Below are positions 7,727-16,392 of a stretch of 64,000 nucleotides of DNA, in pieces; position 1 is the first letter of the stretch, and each line of letters opens with the position of its first letter. Below the pieces are notes generated by a model. The model made no database searches. It was not told where the DNA came from and saw nothing but the letters and a program-made list of their open reading frames with translations. This DNA is from Thalassotalea piscium (lineage in GTDB: Bacteria; Pseudomonadota; Gammaproteobacteria; Enterobacterales; Alteromonadaceae), in NCBI RefSeq assembly GCF_030295935.1, contig NZ_AP027362.1:2542001-2606000 (forward strand), written 5' to 3'. A program made the position numbers and the translations under genes.

Positions 7727-7768
7727 ATTACATTTTAATTAAAAGAAACGTTTAATTTAAGTGTTTAA

Positions 7769-10267
7769 TTAAAAATTAACCGTTACATCATTTGAGCATG
7801 CGCCACTTTCATCACATACTTTATAAATGAATTGTGAACCTGATACTCTACGTTCACGGTCACGGTAAATACCCACATTGGCAACAGTATCTATTTTTTC
7901 ACCATTACGGTAAATATCAACTGTTTGTGAGCCTGTTCCAGACCAAGTAATATCAACACGAAGCTTACCTAAGCGCGATTTATATGCTCGTTTAAGGGCA
8001 GCTTCAATACTAACATCTGAAACATTAACGTTTGCAGAAGTCGTACTAGTATGACCTTCAGAATCAGTTACTGTTAACGACACGCTATAAGCGCCAGTTG
8101 CAGCATAGCTATGGAATGGGTTTTGCTCTGTTGAACTAGCACCGTCACCAAAGTCCCATGCCCAACTTACAATATCATCATTTACATCTGAGCTATTATC
8201 AGTAAAAGCAACTGACAAATAATTAGCATCGTAAGTAAAATCAGCAATTGGTGCAGCTGGTCCTACTTCCCCAAGTGCCGAAAAGGTAATAGACCAGTTA
8301 TTTAACGTACCTGAATCGCTTGCATAAGAGTCTTCAACACTTAATGTCCAGTCACCTAAAGTAGACTCGCCATTGAAAGCATCAGATGCGAAACTTTTAG
8401 CGATATTATCAGTACTGCCGCCATCATGGTTATGCAATATAGCCGTAGTGCCAGATGGAGAAGTTAACTTAACAACCAAATCACCAATATAAGTATGCGT
8501 AATATCTAAGAAGGTACTTGAACCAAATACCGTTAGATCATCAGCAATATTAATTATTGAAGTGATACCATTGTCGTCATTATCAGGAATATCTACTGGA
8601 GTCGTATTATTATAGGTAAAATCGTTTAGCCCCTGAGGGTTAACATATAATGAAACCGTTTTACTTTTAACTAATTCACCACTAGTTCCTGTTACAGTAA
8701 ACTCGTAATCACCCCAAGTAGTATTAGCGGTAGTAGGTACTGTTAATGTAAAGCTATTTCCAGGAGACACAGTAGCAGTAGATAAAAACGCGCTACCTAA
8801 TGAATCAGTTACTGTTAAAGCAACATTATCACTCCAGTTAGCAATAGAGCTAACATCGAAGCTATACGTTGCCGTATCACCTGCGGTTAACATTACCGAG
8901 CTTGGTGTAACAGAGAAACCAAAACCTGGTGTTGGATCTGCGTCTACTAACGCATTATGTACGTTTAAGCGCTTACCTGATACTGTTTTACCGATTAAGT
9001 CAGCGTTATCATCACCACTGGTCATTAACAATTCTTTTAGCTCGAAAACATTTAATTCAGGGTTTACCGATAAAGCAAGTGCTGCCGCTCCTGCAACATG
9101 AGGAGTTGCCATAGAGGTACCTGAAAAGCTCTCGTATCCACCCCCTGGTACAGTTGATAAAATAGAAGAGCCTGGCGCTCCCATATCAACACTGTTTAAA
9201 CCCCAATGAGAGAAATACGAAATAGAATCAGTATGAGTTGTACTTGCAACAGAAAGCACGCTTTCATGATCATAGTTTGAAGGGTAATGTGGCTGTACAT
9301 CGTTATCTATCGTTGCATTACCTGCAGCAGCTACAAAAAGAATATCTGCAGCTTCAGAAGCATTAATCGCATCAATCATTGACTGACTTGAGCCACCGCC
9401 ACCCCAGCTATTATTTAAAACGCGAACATTAACTCCGTTATTCTTTAACGAAACCATATAGTCCATACACTTCAGTGCGTTTGAAGTAGCACCTGAACCT
9501 TCAGCATCTAAAAATTTACAACCAACAATTGAAACGTCGTGGTTAACACCAACAACACCTTCTGCATTGTTACCTGTACCACCAATAGTACCCGCTACAT
9601 GAGTACCATGACCATTATCATCCATTGGGTCACCAACATTAGTGATAGCATTAATACCATGCATATCATCAATGTAGCCATTACCGTCATTATCAATGCC
9701 ATCACCAGGGATTTCACCTGTGTTAACCCAAGCATTATCAATTAAATCTGGGTGGGTATGATCTACACCCGAGTCAATTACACCAACAACAACATTGCTG
9801 CTACCTGTTGAGATCTCCCACGCTTCTGGCGCATCAATATCAGCATCAGCTGTACCGCCAGTTTGACCCGTATTGTGCATACCCCAAAGCTCATCAAAAC
9901 GAGCGTCATTCGGCATCACATTTGCCTTCACAATATAATCTGGCTCTGCATATAATACCGCGGGATGGTTATTTAATTTCTTTAGTGCTTCTTTAGCTGA
10001 AATACCAGAAAGCTTATAGTTAGCCATTCTTCCTTGCGATATATTGCGGTATGCATCATCGATTTCATCAGAATTTAAATCTGTAATTTTTGCAAGTACA
10101 AGGCTGCGAGCAGAGCGTCTTTGTAATGCAGAAGTACCTTCTTTGTAAACGACAATAATAGAATCACTTTCATAGCTGACTTTCTCGTCTGCTACTGCTA
10201 TTTCGGTTGATGCCATCGCTAAAGCGGGCAGCATCGCAAGGGTTAATGCTGATAATTTAGATTTCAT
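7769..10267 (-). CDS. Secreted subtilisin-like serine protease with P and PKD domains
   Basis: An S8-family protease of 832 residues. In order: a signal peptide (1-26), an inhibitor-like propeptide (about 30-115) and the catalytic domain (about 125-445). The triad residues are visible: Asp165 in VIDSGVD, His220 in NGHGTHVAG and Ser385 in GTSMATPHVAG, with the oxyanion Asn near 317. A linker with an Ig-like segment follows (about 450-540), then a proprotein-convertase P domain (about 545-665) and a PKD domain (about 670-750, with SWAWDFGDG). The C-terminal module has a Cys pair. It likely degrades extracellular protein. It diverges from the curli genes and has its own terminator. Confidence 0.95.
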   Translation of the reverse strand: MKSKLSALTLAMLPALAMASTEIAVADEKVSYESDSIIVVYKEGTSALQRRSARSLVLAKITDLNSDEIDDAYRNISQGRMANYKLSGISAKEALKKLNNHPAVLYAEPDYIVKANVMPNDARFDELWGMHNTGQTGGTADADIDAPEAWEISTGSSNVVVGVIDSGVDHTHPDLIDNAWVNTGEIPGDGIDNDGNGYIDDMHGINAITNVGDPMDDNGHGTHVAGTIGGTGNNAEGVVGVNHDVSIVGCKFLDAEGSGATSNALKCMDYMVSLKNNGVNVRVLNNSWGGGGSSQSMIDAINASEAADILFVAAAGNATIDNDVQPHYPSNYDHESVLSVASTTHTDSISYFSHWGLNSVDMGAPGSSILSTVPGGGYESFSGTSMATPHVAGAAALALSVNPELNVFELKELLMTSGDDNADLIGKTVSGKRLNVHNALVDADPTPGFGFSVTPSSVMLTAGDTATYSFDVSSIANWSDNVALTVTDSLGSAFLSTATVSPGNSFTLTVPTTANTTWGDYEFTVTGTSGELVKSKTVSLYVNPQGLNDFTYNNTTPVDIPDNDDNGITSIINIADDLTVFGSSTFLDITHTYIGDLVVKLTSPSGTTAILHNHDGGSTDNIAKSFASDAFNGESTLGDWTLSVEDSYASDSGTLNNWSITFSALGEVGPAAPIADFTYDANYLSVAFTDNSSDVNDDIVSWAWDFGDGASSTEQNPFHSYAATGAYSVSLTVTDSEGHTSTTSANVNVSDVSIEAALKRAYKSRLGKLRVDITWSGTGSQTVDIYRNGEKIDTVANVGIYRDRERRVSGSQFIYKVCDESGACSNDVTVNF

Positions 10268-10713
10268 TATTTAAATCCATTTCCGTTGTTATTATTATGC
10301 TCAATTTTATTTGAGCCTCGGTATAGATTCTCCAATGCTAATCGTTGGGTTTACTACTAAAACACTACACATCATATATGGAACTAAGCAACCCTATTAC
10401 TTTAACCATATAAGGAAACAAAATACTAAAAAATATTAGCCTACAGCAGCAGAATACAACTTTACTCTTAGAGAAGATTAAGTAACCACAAATAAAACTA
10501 ATACTTTTTCATGGCTTTTACGCTTATTGATAAAAACAACTGATCTAGTACTTTATTACTAGATCGTAATTAAGCAATGCTAAAAGCCTTTAGCATAAAC
10601 GCCAAGTTATTGTTTTTAAGTACAAAAACAAAAACAATACTTTAGGGTGATACTTCTACATCAAAAATACCTTTAAGGTTTGTTGGCAACTATGTGTTTA
10701 AAGGTAGCGTTTT
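10268..10713. promoter_or_regulatory. Divergent control region between the protease and csgB
   Basis: 446 bases without a gene. It contains a perfect inverted repeat, GATCTAGTA at 10542-10550 and TACTAGATC at 10557-10565, plus a smaller GCTAAA/TTTAGC hairpin near 10577-10592. The spacing upstream of csgB suits an operator, but a terminator cannot be ruled out. No csgD-like regulator gene lies nearby. Confidence 0.45.
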
Positions 10714-11202
10714 GTGAGAATAAAAAAACTAAATAATAACAAGATTAATAAAAGCGTATTCAAGCGCTTACAGATCGTTGCAATAGCAAATTTAGTACTT
10801 TGTTCACACATGAGTTATTCAAATGACTTACTTTCAGGCACAGAATTAAAAGACTCTCCGTTATCGTTAAGTCTTACTACTACAGCAACAATGACCATTA
10901 ATGGTGAAAGCCAACAATTGGTTGTCAATCAGTATGGAATACACAACAAAGCAACAGTAAACCAAATGGCTAATATGGGTAATAGCATCGCTATTAGCCA
11001 ATATGGTAGTGACAACTTGGCAAACCTAACCCAATCTGGTTACGGCAATACAATAAACTTGCAGCAGCAAGGAAATAATAACTTTGCCGAGGTTATCCAA
11101 GATGGCAATGCCAACATAGCTAATGTACTACAGGAAGGTGAACAAACATTTGTTGTTCATCAAATTGGAAATGACATGGTAGTTAATATTACGCAATATT
11201 AA
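10714..11202 (+). CDS. csgB: Minor curlin subunit, CsgB-like
   Basis: A protein of 162 residues with a basic N-terminus and a hydrophobic segment (about 20-35) acting as a signal. About five curlin repeats of some 22 residues follow, with the spaced pattern N..NI.Q.G..N, for example ISQYGSDN, LTQSGYGN, LQQQGNNN, VIQDGNAN and VHQIGNDM. Curlin minor subunits nucleate amyloid fibres at the cell surface. It starts at GTG with AAAGGTAG upstream and lies ten bases before the large curlin gene, so it is read as csgB by position. Its Asn/Gln-rich repeats differ from the acidic ones of its neighbour. Confidence 0.88.
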   Translation: MRIKKLNNNKINKSVFKRLQIVAIANLVLCSHMSYSNDLLSGTELKDSPLSLSLTTTATMTINGESQQLVVNQYGIHNKATVNQMANMGNSIAISQYGSDNLANLTQSGYGNTINLQQQGNNNFAEVIQDGNANIANVLQEGEQTFVVHQIGNDMVVNITQY

Positions 11203-11211
11203 TAACCGACT

Positions 11212-12675
11212 TTGGAGAAAACTGTGAAAATTAATAAATCACTAATAGCATGTGCTGTAGTTTTAGCACTTGGAACTCAACAGTCTGCTTTAGCGGCTGA
11301 TGATGTAAAAGATTCATCTACAATGCAAATAAGCAAAGATATTATGATCGATGCTGTGGGCAATGTAATAATATTAGATCAAACCTCTGAAACTGGCGCT
11401 GTATATGGCAACGATGTTCTTTTAGGTCAAGAAGGCGATTCTAACGGAATAGGCGCATCTATCAATGGTGATGCAAACAGCACAGAAGTTATTCAAATAG
11501 GCTCAAATAACTTAGCTATCAGCGTAAGTGTTGGCGACAGTAATACCCAAGCTATCATCCAAGAAGGTGATAACAATGAAGCAGAAACTAGTATTACTGG
11601 TGAAGAAAATACAGTAGAAGTAACACAATTAGGTGCTGATTATTTAGGCATTGGAAATGCTACTATTAATACGGTTTCGGGCAACAATAACGAAGTATTA
11701 ATGGAGCAAGGTGACGGTGGTCATTGGTCGAATAACAGCAACATGCAAGGCTCTGACAATAGTTTAACTACTAAACAGTCTGGTCAGTGGAATGAGGCAT
11801 ACTTCGATAATATTATTGGCGACGGTAATGAAATTGAAGTTGATCAAGACGGTTACTGGAATCAAATTAGCGTAGTAACAATTGAAGGCTCAGACAACGA
11901 GATTGACTTTGAGCAAGAAGGCGACCGTAACAAAATTAATATCGCAGAAGTATCTGGTGATGACAATGAAATAAAAGTTGATCAAGAAGGCACCTATAAC
12001 GAAGTTATTTCGAATATTTTTGTAGGTGACGGTAATGAAGTATCACTCACCCAAAATGGTGACTACAACACATCTACTTTTGACGTTATCGGAGATGATA
12101 ATGACTTCACCGTAATGCAAAGCGGCGCTGACAACATATCATATGTTGGTGCACTAGGTGGTGAGAATGAGTTCACTGTTATTCAAACGGGTGACGCTAA
12201 CGAATCTCATTTAGTTAACTTTAATGGTTTTGAAAATGACATTGATGTAACTCAAGCTGGTAATGAAAACGTAACGGTTGTTCAAGCTTCAGCTGATGAT
12301 AACACCCTAATCACAGACGGAAACGACATTGAAATCACCCAAGCGGGTGATATGAATGACGCTGTTATTAATATGAGTACGATTTTAGACAGTAACTTTA
12401 ACACTGTTGATATTGCCCAAAATGGCGATTTAAACGCGTTAGACTTATTAATTGAAGGTAGTGACCATATTATTAATATTGCTCAAACAGGTAATGAAAA
12501 CATGATCACCGGTGCAGATGGTGATGCTATGTTAATTGGTGGAGCAAGTATTGAACTAAGCATTAGCCAAATCGGTAATGGTAACTTGGTTGAAGGTTCA
12601 TTAATTAGTTTTGGTGGAAGCGTTTCAATCTCTCAAGTAGGTGATTGGAATAGTGCGACCATTATTCAACAGTAA
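11212..12675 (+). CDS. csgA: Major curlin subunit, unusually long CsgA-like
   Basis: A protein of 487 residues with a signal peptide ending in LALGTQQSALA (about residue 28). I count 18 repeats carrying a QxGxxN core, such as IIQEGDNN, FEQEGDRN, LTQNGDYN and ITQAGDMN, spaced 22-25 residues apart. This is the curlin pattern that builds a beta-solenoid amyloid. Escherichia coli CsgA has about 150 residues and five repeats, so this subunit is over three times longer. It is strongly acidic and almost free of Lys and Arg. Its gene lies between csgB and a terminator-like hairpin. Confidence 0.9.
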   Translation: MEKTVKINKSLIACAVVLALGTQQSALAADDVKDSSTMQISKDIMIDAVGNVIILDQTSETGAVYGNDVLLGQEGDSNGIGASINGDANSTEVIQIGSNNLAISVSVGDSNTQAIIQEGDNNEAETSITGEENTVEVTQLGADYLGIGNATINTVSGNNNEVLMEQGDGGHWSNNSNMQGSDNSLTTKQSGQWNEAYFDNIIGDGNEIEVDQDGYWNQISVVTIEGSDNEIDFEQEGDRNKINIAEVSGDDNEIKVDQEGTYNEVISNIFVGDGNEVSLTQNGDYNTSTFDVIGDDNDFTVMQSGADNISYVGALGGENEFTVIQTGDANESHLVNFNGFENDIDVTQAGNENVTVVQASADDNTLITDGNDIEITQAGDMNDAVINMSTILDSNFNTVDIAQNGDLNALDLLIEGSDHIINIAQTGNENMITGADGDAMLIGGASIELSISQIGNGNLVEGSLISFGGSVSISQVGDWNSATIIQQ

Positions 12676-12700
12676 ACGAGTCAATTACTAAAGTGAGCAC

Positions 12701-12722
12701 AAAGGGGGCGTTAGCCCCCTTT
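12701..12722 (+). terminator. Hairpin between csgA and csgE
   Basis: AAAGGGGGC and GCCCCCTTT form a strong GC-rich stem with a three-base loop. Few T residues follow, so it may be a partial terminator or an RNA-stabilising hairpin. It would raise subunit mRNA relative to export genes. Confidence 0.7.
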
Positions 12723-12731
12723 CAATAACTA

Positions 12732-13112
12732 ATGATATATAAAATAACTTTCCTGATACTTTTTATTTCCGCTTTCACTGCAAAGTCAACAGAACTCGAA
12801 ATAGGTGGTTTGCTACTCGATAATACAATCAGTAGACAAGGAAAAGAGTTTTCTTATAAGTTCAGTCAACTGTGGCAAGACTTACCCAATTCAAATGGCA
12901 TTAATGTACAAATAAAAGAGCAAGTTATCCCTCGTTCTGGCACCAAATTAACAGTAAAAATGAACAATACGCCAATATATGTAACGTATATGGGAAGAAG
13001 ACAAGAACCAATAGCAAGCCGAGTTGAGCAAGCAATGTTTATTTTAATAGAAATGATGGCCCAATCTCAGTTTAGTGAGCATAACCCAGATTTAGCCAAT
13101 GACGGATGGTAG
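12732..13112 (+). CDS. csgE: Curli assembly chaperone CsgE
   Basis: A protein of 126 residues with a signal peptide (residues 1-17). The mature part matches CsgE: GLLLDNTISRQGKEFSYKFSQLW near the start, IKEQVIPRSGTKLTV in the middle and a QAMFILIEMM C-terminal helix. CsgE is the periplasmic adaptor that caps the CsgG pore and selects curli subunits. It follows csgA directly, and its gene overlaps or abuts csgF. No good ribosome-binding site is visible before the ATG. Confidence 0.9.
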   Translation: MIYKITFLILFISAFTAKSTELEIGGLLLDNTISRQGKEFSYKFSQLWQDLPNSNGINVQIKEQVIPRSGTKLTVKMNNTPIYVTYMGRRQEPIASRVEQAMFILIEMMAQSQFSEHNPDLANDGW

Positions 13113-13114
13113 TA

Positions 13115-13558
13115 ATGAATATAAGTAAAAGTGTATTTTTAACGTTAATTTTAGCAACTTCATGGGCAAATGCGTCTGAGTTAGTTTATAAGCCAATCAA
13201 CCCTAGTTTTGGCGGCAATCCAATGAATGGCAGTTTTTTATTGGGTAAAGCACAAGCTCAAAACAAACATAAAGCACCACTGAATAGAAAAAGCTATGCT
13301 GAAAAATTTCAAGAGTCTTTAGAGCGTGCATATATCAACAAAATGGTAAGAGAAATCACAGACCTTGCCTTTGGTGACACCTGCGATGTAGCCACTGATG
13401 CAGAATGTGAGCCCAGCATATTTAATGAAGACTCCATATTTACCAGCGGTGATTATCTAATAGAAATAATTACGAGTAATACTGACAGTATAACCGTTCA
13501 AATTACTAACAGCCTTACTGGCGAAATAACAATAATTGAAGTACCGAGGTTTGGGTAA
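13115..13558 (+). CDS. csgF: Curli assembly protein CsgF
   Basis: About 147 residues with a signal peptide ending near WANAS. The mature N-terminus ELVYKPINPSFGGNPMNGSF leads into LLGKAQAQN and carries the FGGNP.NG..LL..AQAQN signature of CsgF, the segment that inserts into the CsgG channel and links it to CsgB. The C-terminal half has a Cys pair (DTCDVATDAECEP) and beta-rich sequence. The frame opens with an ATG at 13106, overlapping the csgE stop, but the ATG at 13115 gives a cleaner signal peptide. Confidence 0.9.
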   Translation: MNISKSVFLTLILATSWANASELVYKPINPSFGGNPMNGSFLLGKAQAQNKHKAPLNRKSYAEKFQESLERAYINKMVREITDLAFGDTCDVATDAECEPSIFNEDSIFTSGDYLIEIITSNTDSITVQITNSLTGEITIIEVPRFG

Positions 13559-13562
13559 TAAA

Positions 13563-14738
13563 ATGAAGAATTTAATCGTAGTATCTTTGTTTCTAGCATT
13601 GTCTGGGTGTAGCACTCTAAGTCATTTAATTCCCCCTGATCAAGAACTCGCCATGAAAACAGTTCCATCAGAAGCCTTTAATGAGCTAAAAGAGCTACCT
13701 AAACCTAAAGGTCGAATTCCCGTCTCTGTTTACTCTTTTAGAGATCAAACAGGTCAATATAAGCCCCAAGCAAATGTTAGCTCATTTTCAACAGCGGTTA
13801 CCCAGGGGGCAACCTCAATTTTAATGCAAGCATTGAGTGATTCAGACTGGTTTTTACCTGTTGAGCGCGAGGGTTTACAAAATATATTAACCGAGCGAAA
13901 AATAATTAGAGCTTCGCTACAAAATGACAAAAAAGAAGGCGGAGACGTACAAGACCTTCCTCCATTAACGACCTCACAGTTATTAATAGAAGGCGGAATA
14001 ATCAGCTACGACTCGAATATTAAAACAGGCGGTTTTGGTGCAGAATACTTTGGCATTGGTGCTTCTGAATTATACCGAGAAGATTTAATTTCAGTATATA
14101 TGAGAGCAATTGATGTGAGAACAGGACAGGTGTTAGTGTCTGTTTCAACATCTAAAAAAATATTAAGTAAAGAGATCAGAGCTGGTTTTTTCCGTTACGT
14201 TAGTTTTAAACGACTAGCTGAAGCTGAAGGTGGTTATACTACCAATGAACCAATGCATTTATGTGTTACCCAAACTATTGAAAAAGCAATTACAGAGCTT
14301 ATTTTAAAAGGAATTGATAGAAAAGTATGGCGAGCTGCTGAGCCAGAAGTCGCACAAGTCACGAAAACGATACCTACAACAGCACCTATTAAAAAGCCCC
14401 TTCCAAAACTGCCAAACAGCATATATTTTGATTACGATAAAACCGACATAACAAAACCAGCAGATAAGGCGTTAACCTCTCATGCCAAATACTTAATTAA
14501 GCACCCTGAAAAGAAGCTGAAATTAGAAGGCCATGCAGACGAAAGAGGTAATAAGCAATACAATGTTGAATTAGGAAAAAAACGAGCGATTGCTGCAGCT
14601 AAAACACTATTAACTAAGGGAGTAGACGCTCAACAAATGATGATTACTAGCTTAGGAGAAGCACAACCCGCTAAAGAAGGTTCTTCAGAGGTTGCTTATG
14701 CCAGTAATAGACGAGTTGAGTTAAAACCTGTGAATTAA
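13563..14738 (+). CDS. csgG: Curli export lipoprotein CsgG fused to an OmpA-like domain
   Basis: About 391 residues. The lipobox LALSGC places the lipidated Cys near residue 16. Residues 20-265 match CsgG, the nonameric outer-membrane curli secretion channel: PKGRIPVSVYSFRDQTGQYK, VEREGLQNILTERKIIRA, RTGQVLVSVSTSKKILS and the C-terminal amphipathic segment. A Pro/Thr-rich linker leads to an OmpA/Pal peptidoglycan-binding domain (about 280-391) with IYFDYDKTDIT, LEGHADERGNKQYN and SLGEAQPA. E. coli CsgG (277 residues) lacks this domain. An ATG at 13563, just after the csgF stop, is used because it begins the lipoprotein signal. Confidence 0.9.
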   Translation: MKNLIVVSLFLALSGCSTLSHLIPPDQELAMKTVPSEAFNELKELPKPKGRIPVSVYSFRDQTGQYKPQANVSSFSTAVTQGATSILMQALSDSDWFLPVEREGLQNILTERKIIRASLQNDKKEGGDVQDLPPLTTSQLLIEGGIISYDSNIKTGGFGAEYFGIGASELYREDLISVYMRAIDVRTGQVLVSVSTSKKILSKEIRAGFFRYVSFKRLAEAEGGYTTNEPMHLCVTQTIEKAITELILKGIDRKVWRAAEPEVAQVTKTIPTTAPIKKPLPKLPNSIYFDYDKTDITKPADKALTSHAKYLIKHPEKKLKLEGHADERGNKQYNVELGKKRAIAAAKTLLTKGVDAQQMMITSLGEAQPAKEGSSEVAYASNRRVELKPVN

Positions 14739-14903
14739 GTTAAACAACCGCTATAACAAAGAGAGTAACCCCGTTACAGCTGCTCAGCCTTTTATAAGAT
14801 GAATCAGCCTGCTAAAAGCACATACAGTAAAGCCCAAACGTTCTATTAATACTAGAAACTAAATTTTCTATTGCATAACTATACAATAAAACTTGGCAAC
14901 ATA

Positions 14904-14919
14904 CATACCGGTCGGTATG
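14904..14919. promoter_or_regulatory. Putative TetR operator upstream of the regulator gene
   Basis: CATACCG and CGGTATG face each other across two bases, 37 bases before the regulator's ATG. A related palindrome precedes the next gene, so this is probably the regulator's own binding site (inference). Confidence 0.7.
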
Positions 14920-14955
14920 ATAACAGTATTATTAAGACGATACGAGGTTGTCCAA

Positions 14956-15540
14956 ATGAGAGATGCTGAGCAAACTCGCCAAAAAATACTTACAATAAGT
15001 GCTGATGAAATTCGTAAGCACGGTTTTACAGCAACCAGCCTTTCGGTTATTTTAAAACGCTGCGAAATTTCTAAAGGTGCTTTATATCACCATTTTGCCA
15101 ACAAAATGGAGTTAGGCTATGCCGTCTTCGAAGAGATTTATACACCTAGTTTTCTCGAGATGTGGCAGCCAGCCGTGTCAGGCGACGACCCAATAGAAAG
15201 TTTACTGGCTTTTTTTCAATCAATGCTAACCGATTTAAGTTGTGAAGACGTTGTCTGCGGCTGTCCGCTAAATAACCTCTGTCAAGAGATGTCTGGCATC
15301 GATGAGGGCTTTCGCTTACGTATTTTAAATATGCAACAGCAACTAAATAGCTTAATTGCAACTAGCCTTGTTAGAGTTTCTGATAAGTTACGAGACGATA
15401 TTAATTTTCAACAAGTAGCTTATTTTATTATATCTTGCTTTTACGGTGCATCAAATCTTAGTAAGAGCTCTAAAAACAAAGACTTATTTTCACAAGTAAT
15501 TAATGAGCTTTGTAGATACATTGCTGATTTAAGAAAATAA
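14956..15540 (+). CDS. TetR-family transcriptional regulator
   Basis: About 194 residues. The N-terminal helix-turn-helix is typical: TRQKILTISADEIRKHGF, then SLSVILKRCEISKGALYHHFANK. The C-terminal ligand domain carries CGCPLNNLCQEMS, a motif seen in the LmrA/YxaF and AcuR-like branches, with Cys residues that could respond to electrophiles or oxidants. The frame is open from an upstream TTG, but the ATG at 14956 has GAGG eight bases before it. Palindromes of the CATACC...GGTATG type lie before this gene and before the MlaC-like gene, suggesting autoregulation and control of that neighbour. Confidence 0.9.
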   Translation: MRDAEQTRQKILTISADEIRKHGFTATSLSVILKRCEISKGALYHHFANKMELGYAVFEEIYTPSFLEMWQPAVSGDDPIESLLAFFQSMLTDLSCEDVVCGCPLNNLCQEMSGIDEGFRLRILNMQQQLNSLIATSLVRVSDKLRDDINFQQVAYFIISCFYGASNLSKSSKNKDLFSQVINELCRYIADLRK

Positions 15541-15583
15541 GCATCTAATTTTGTAAAAAGTTATATAAAAGATCAAATAACTA

Positions 15584-15611
15584 TTTACATACCGCTTGGT
15601 CGGTATGTAAA
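15584..15611. promoter_or_regulatory. Putative TetR operator upstream of the mlaC-like gene
   Basis: TTTACATACCG and CGGTATGTAAA are perfect inverted arms around a six-base spacer, about 50 bases before the mlaC-like ATG. The arms match the palindrome before the TetR gene. Confidence 0.75.
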
Positions 15612-15661
15612 ATACGCGTCATACTATGTTCAATTATCTTTTCTATTGTTAAGGATTAGAA

Positions 15662-16264
15662 ATGAAAAATTTCTTTATCGCGCTAATTATTTCAATGCTC
15701 TCCCTTCAACTTGCCCATGCAAGTGATGTTATCTCTCCATACAAAGTAGTTGAATCAACAGGAGAAAAGTTATTTAGCCGAATTAGCACACATCAGAATG
15801 AATTAAAGAAGTTTCCTGACTTAATGCGAGATATTGTTGACGAAGAGTTAATGCCAGTTGTTGATTATCGATATGCAGCTTATAAAATATTAGGCGTGAA
15901 CCTTAGAAAAATTAGCACTGAACAACGCAATAAATTTGTAGAGTCTATGCGCTCATATCTGATCAGAACCTATGCAACAGCCTTAAACCAATATAAAGGC
16001 CAGCAGGTTAATTACGAACCTGAAAAAAGTACAGGATCAAAGAAAATAGTACCAGTAAATGCAAAAATTACTGAACCCAATACGCCAGAAATAAGCATCG
16101 TTTTTTTAATGCGTCATGACACTAAAGCACAGCAATGGAAAGCATTCGACCTTATTGTTGAAGGTATTTCATTACTTTCAAGTAAACAAGCGGAGCTAAA
16201 TGGTCGTATTTCAAAGTATGGTATAGACCAAGTGACACTAGAGCTTGCTTCTATCGTAAAATAA
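15662..16264 (+). CDS. MlaC/Ttg2D-like periplasmic lipid-binding protein
   Basis: A protein of 200 residues with a signal peptide ending at AHAS (residue 20). The mature part fits the MlaC (ABC transporter auxiliary) family: PYKVVESTGEKLF, FPDLMRDIVDEELMPVVDY, KILG, then FVESMRSYLIRTYATAL and a C-terminal WKAFDLIVEGISLLS. MlaC shuttles phospholipids between membranes. Here it stands apart from other mla genes and follows a TetR gene with a shared operator type, so it is probably an inducible paralogue and not the housekeeping mlaC. The RBS AAGGA precedes the ATG. Confidence 0.85.
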   Translation: MKNFFIALIISMLSLQLAHASDVISPYKVVESTGEKLFSRISTHQNELKKFPDLMRDIVDEELMPVVDYRYAAYKILGVNLRKISTEQRNKFVESMRSYLIRTYATALNQYKGQQVNYEPEKSTGSKKIVPVNAKITEPNTPEISIVFLMRHDTKAQQWKAFDLIVEGISLLSSKQAELNGRISKYGIDQVTLELASIVK

Positions 16265-16296
16265 ATTCTCTAAATTTTATTAATGCTCGCTGCATA

Positions 16297-16329
16297 GCCA
16301 CCTAAGAACTTCTTAGGTGGTTTTTTTAT
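16297..16329 (+). terminator. Terminator after the mlaC-like gene
   Basis: The stem CCACCTAAGAA/TTCTTAGGTGG is followed directly by seven T. Confidence 0.9.
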
Positions 16330-16344
16330 TTATGCACTACAAGG

Positions 16345-16392
16345 TTTAAACGTGAGTGCAAAATTTGTACTCGAAAGATCAACACGCCCTAA
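16345..16392 (-). repeat. End fragment of repeat family A
   Basis: Reads inward from an AAAGATCAACACGCCC terminus and matches the outer 40 or so bases of the element at 32740-33097. Its terminus supplies part of the TAG stop codon of the Lrp-type gene. Confidence 0.65.

Noticed and set aside
9539-9745. Plus-strand ORFs within the subtilisin gene
   Set aside because: They are antisense to a well-supported protease with intact catalytic motifs and have no coding signature of their own.
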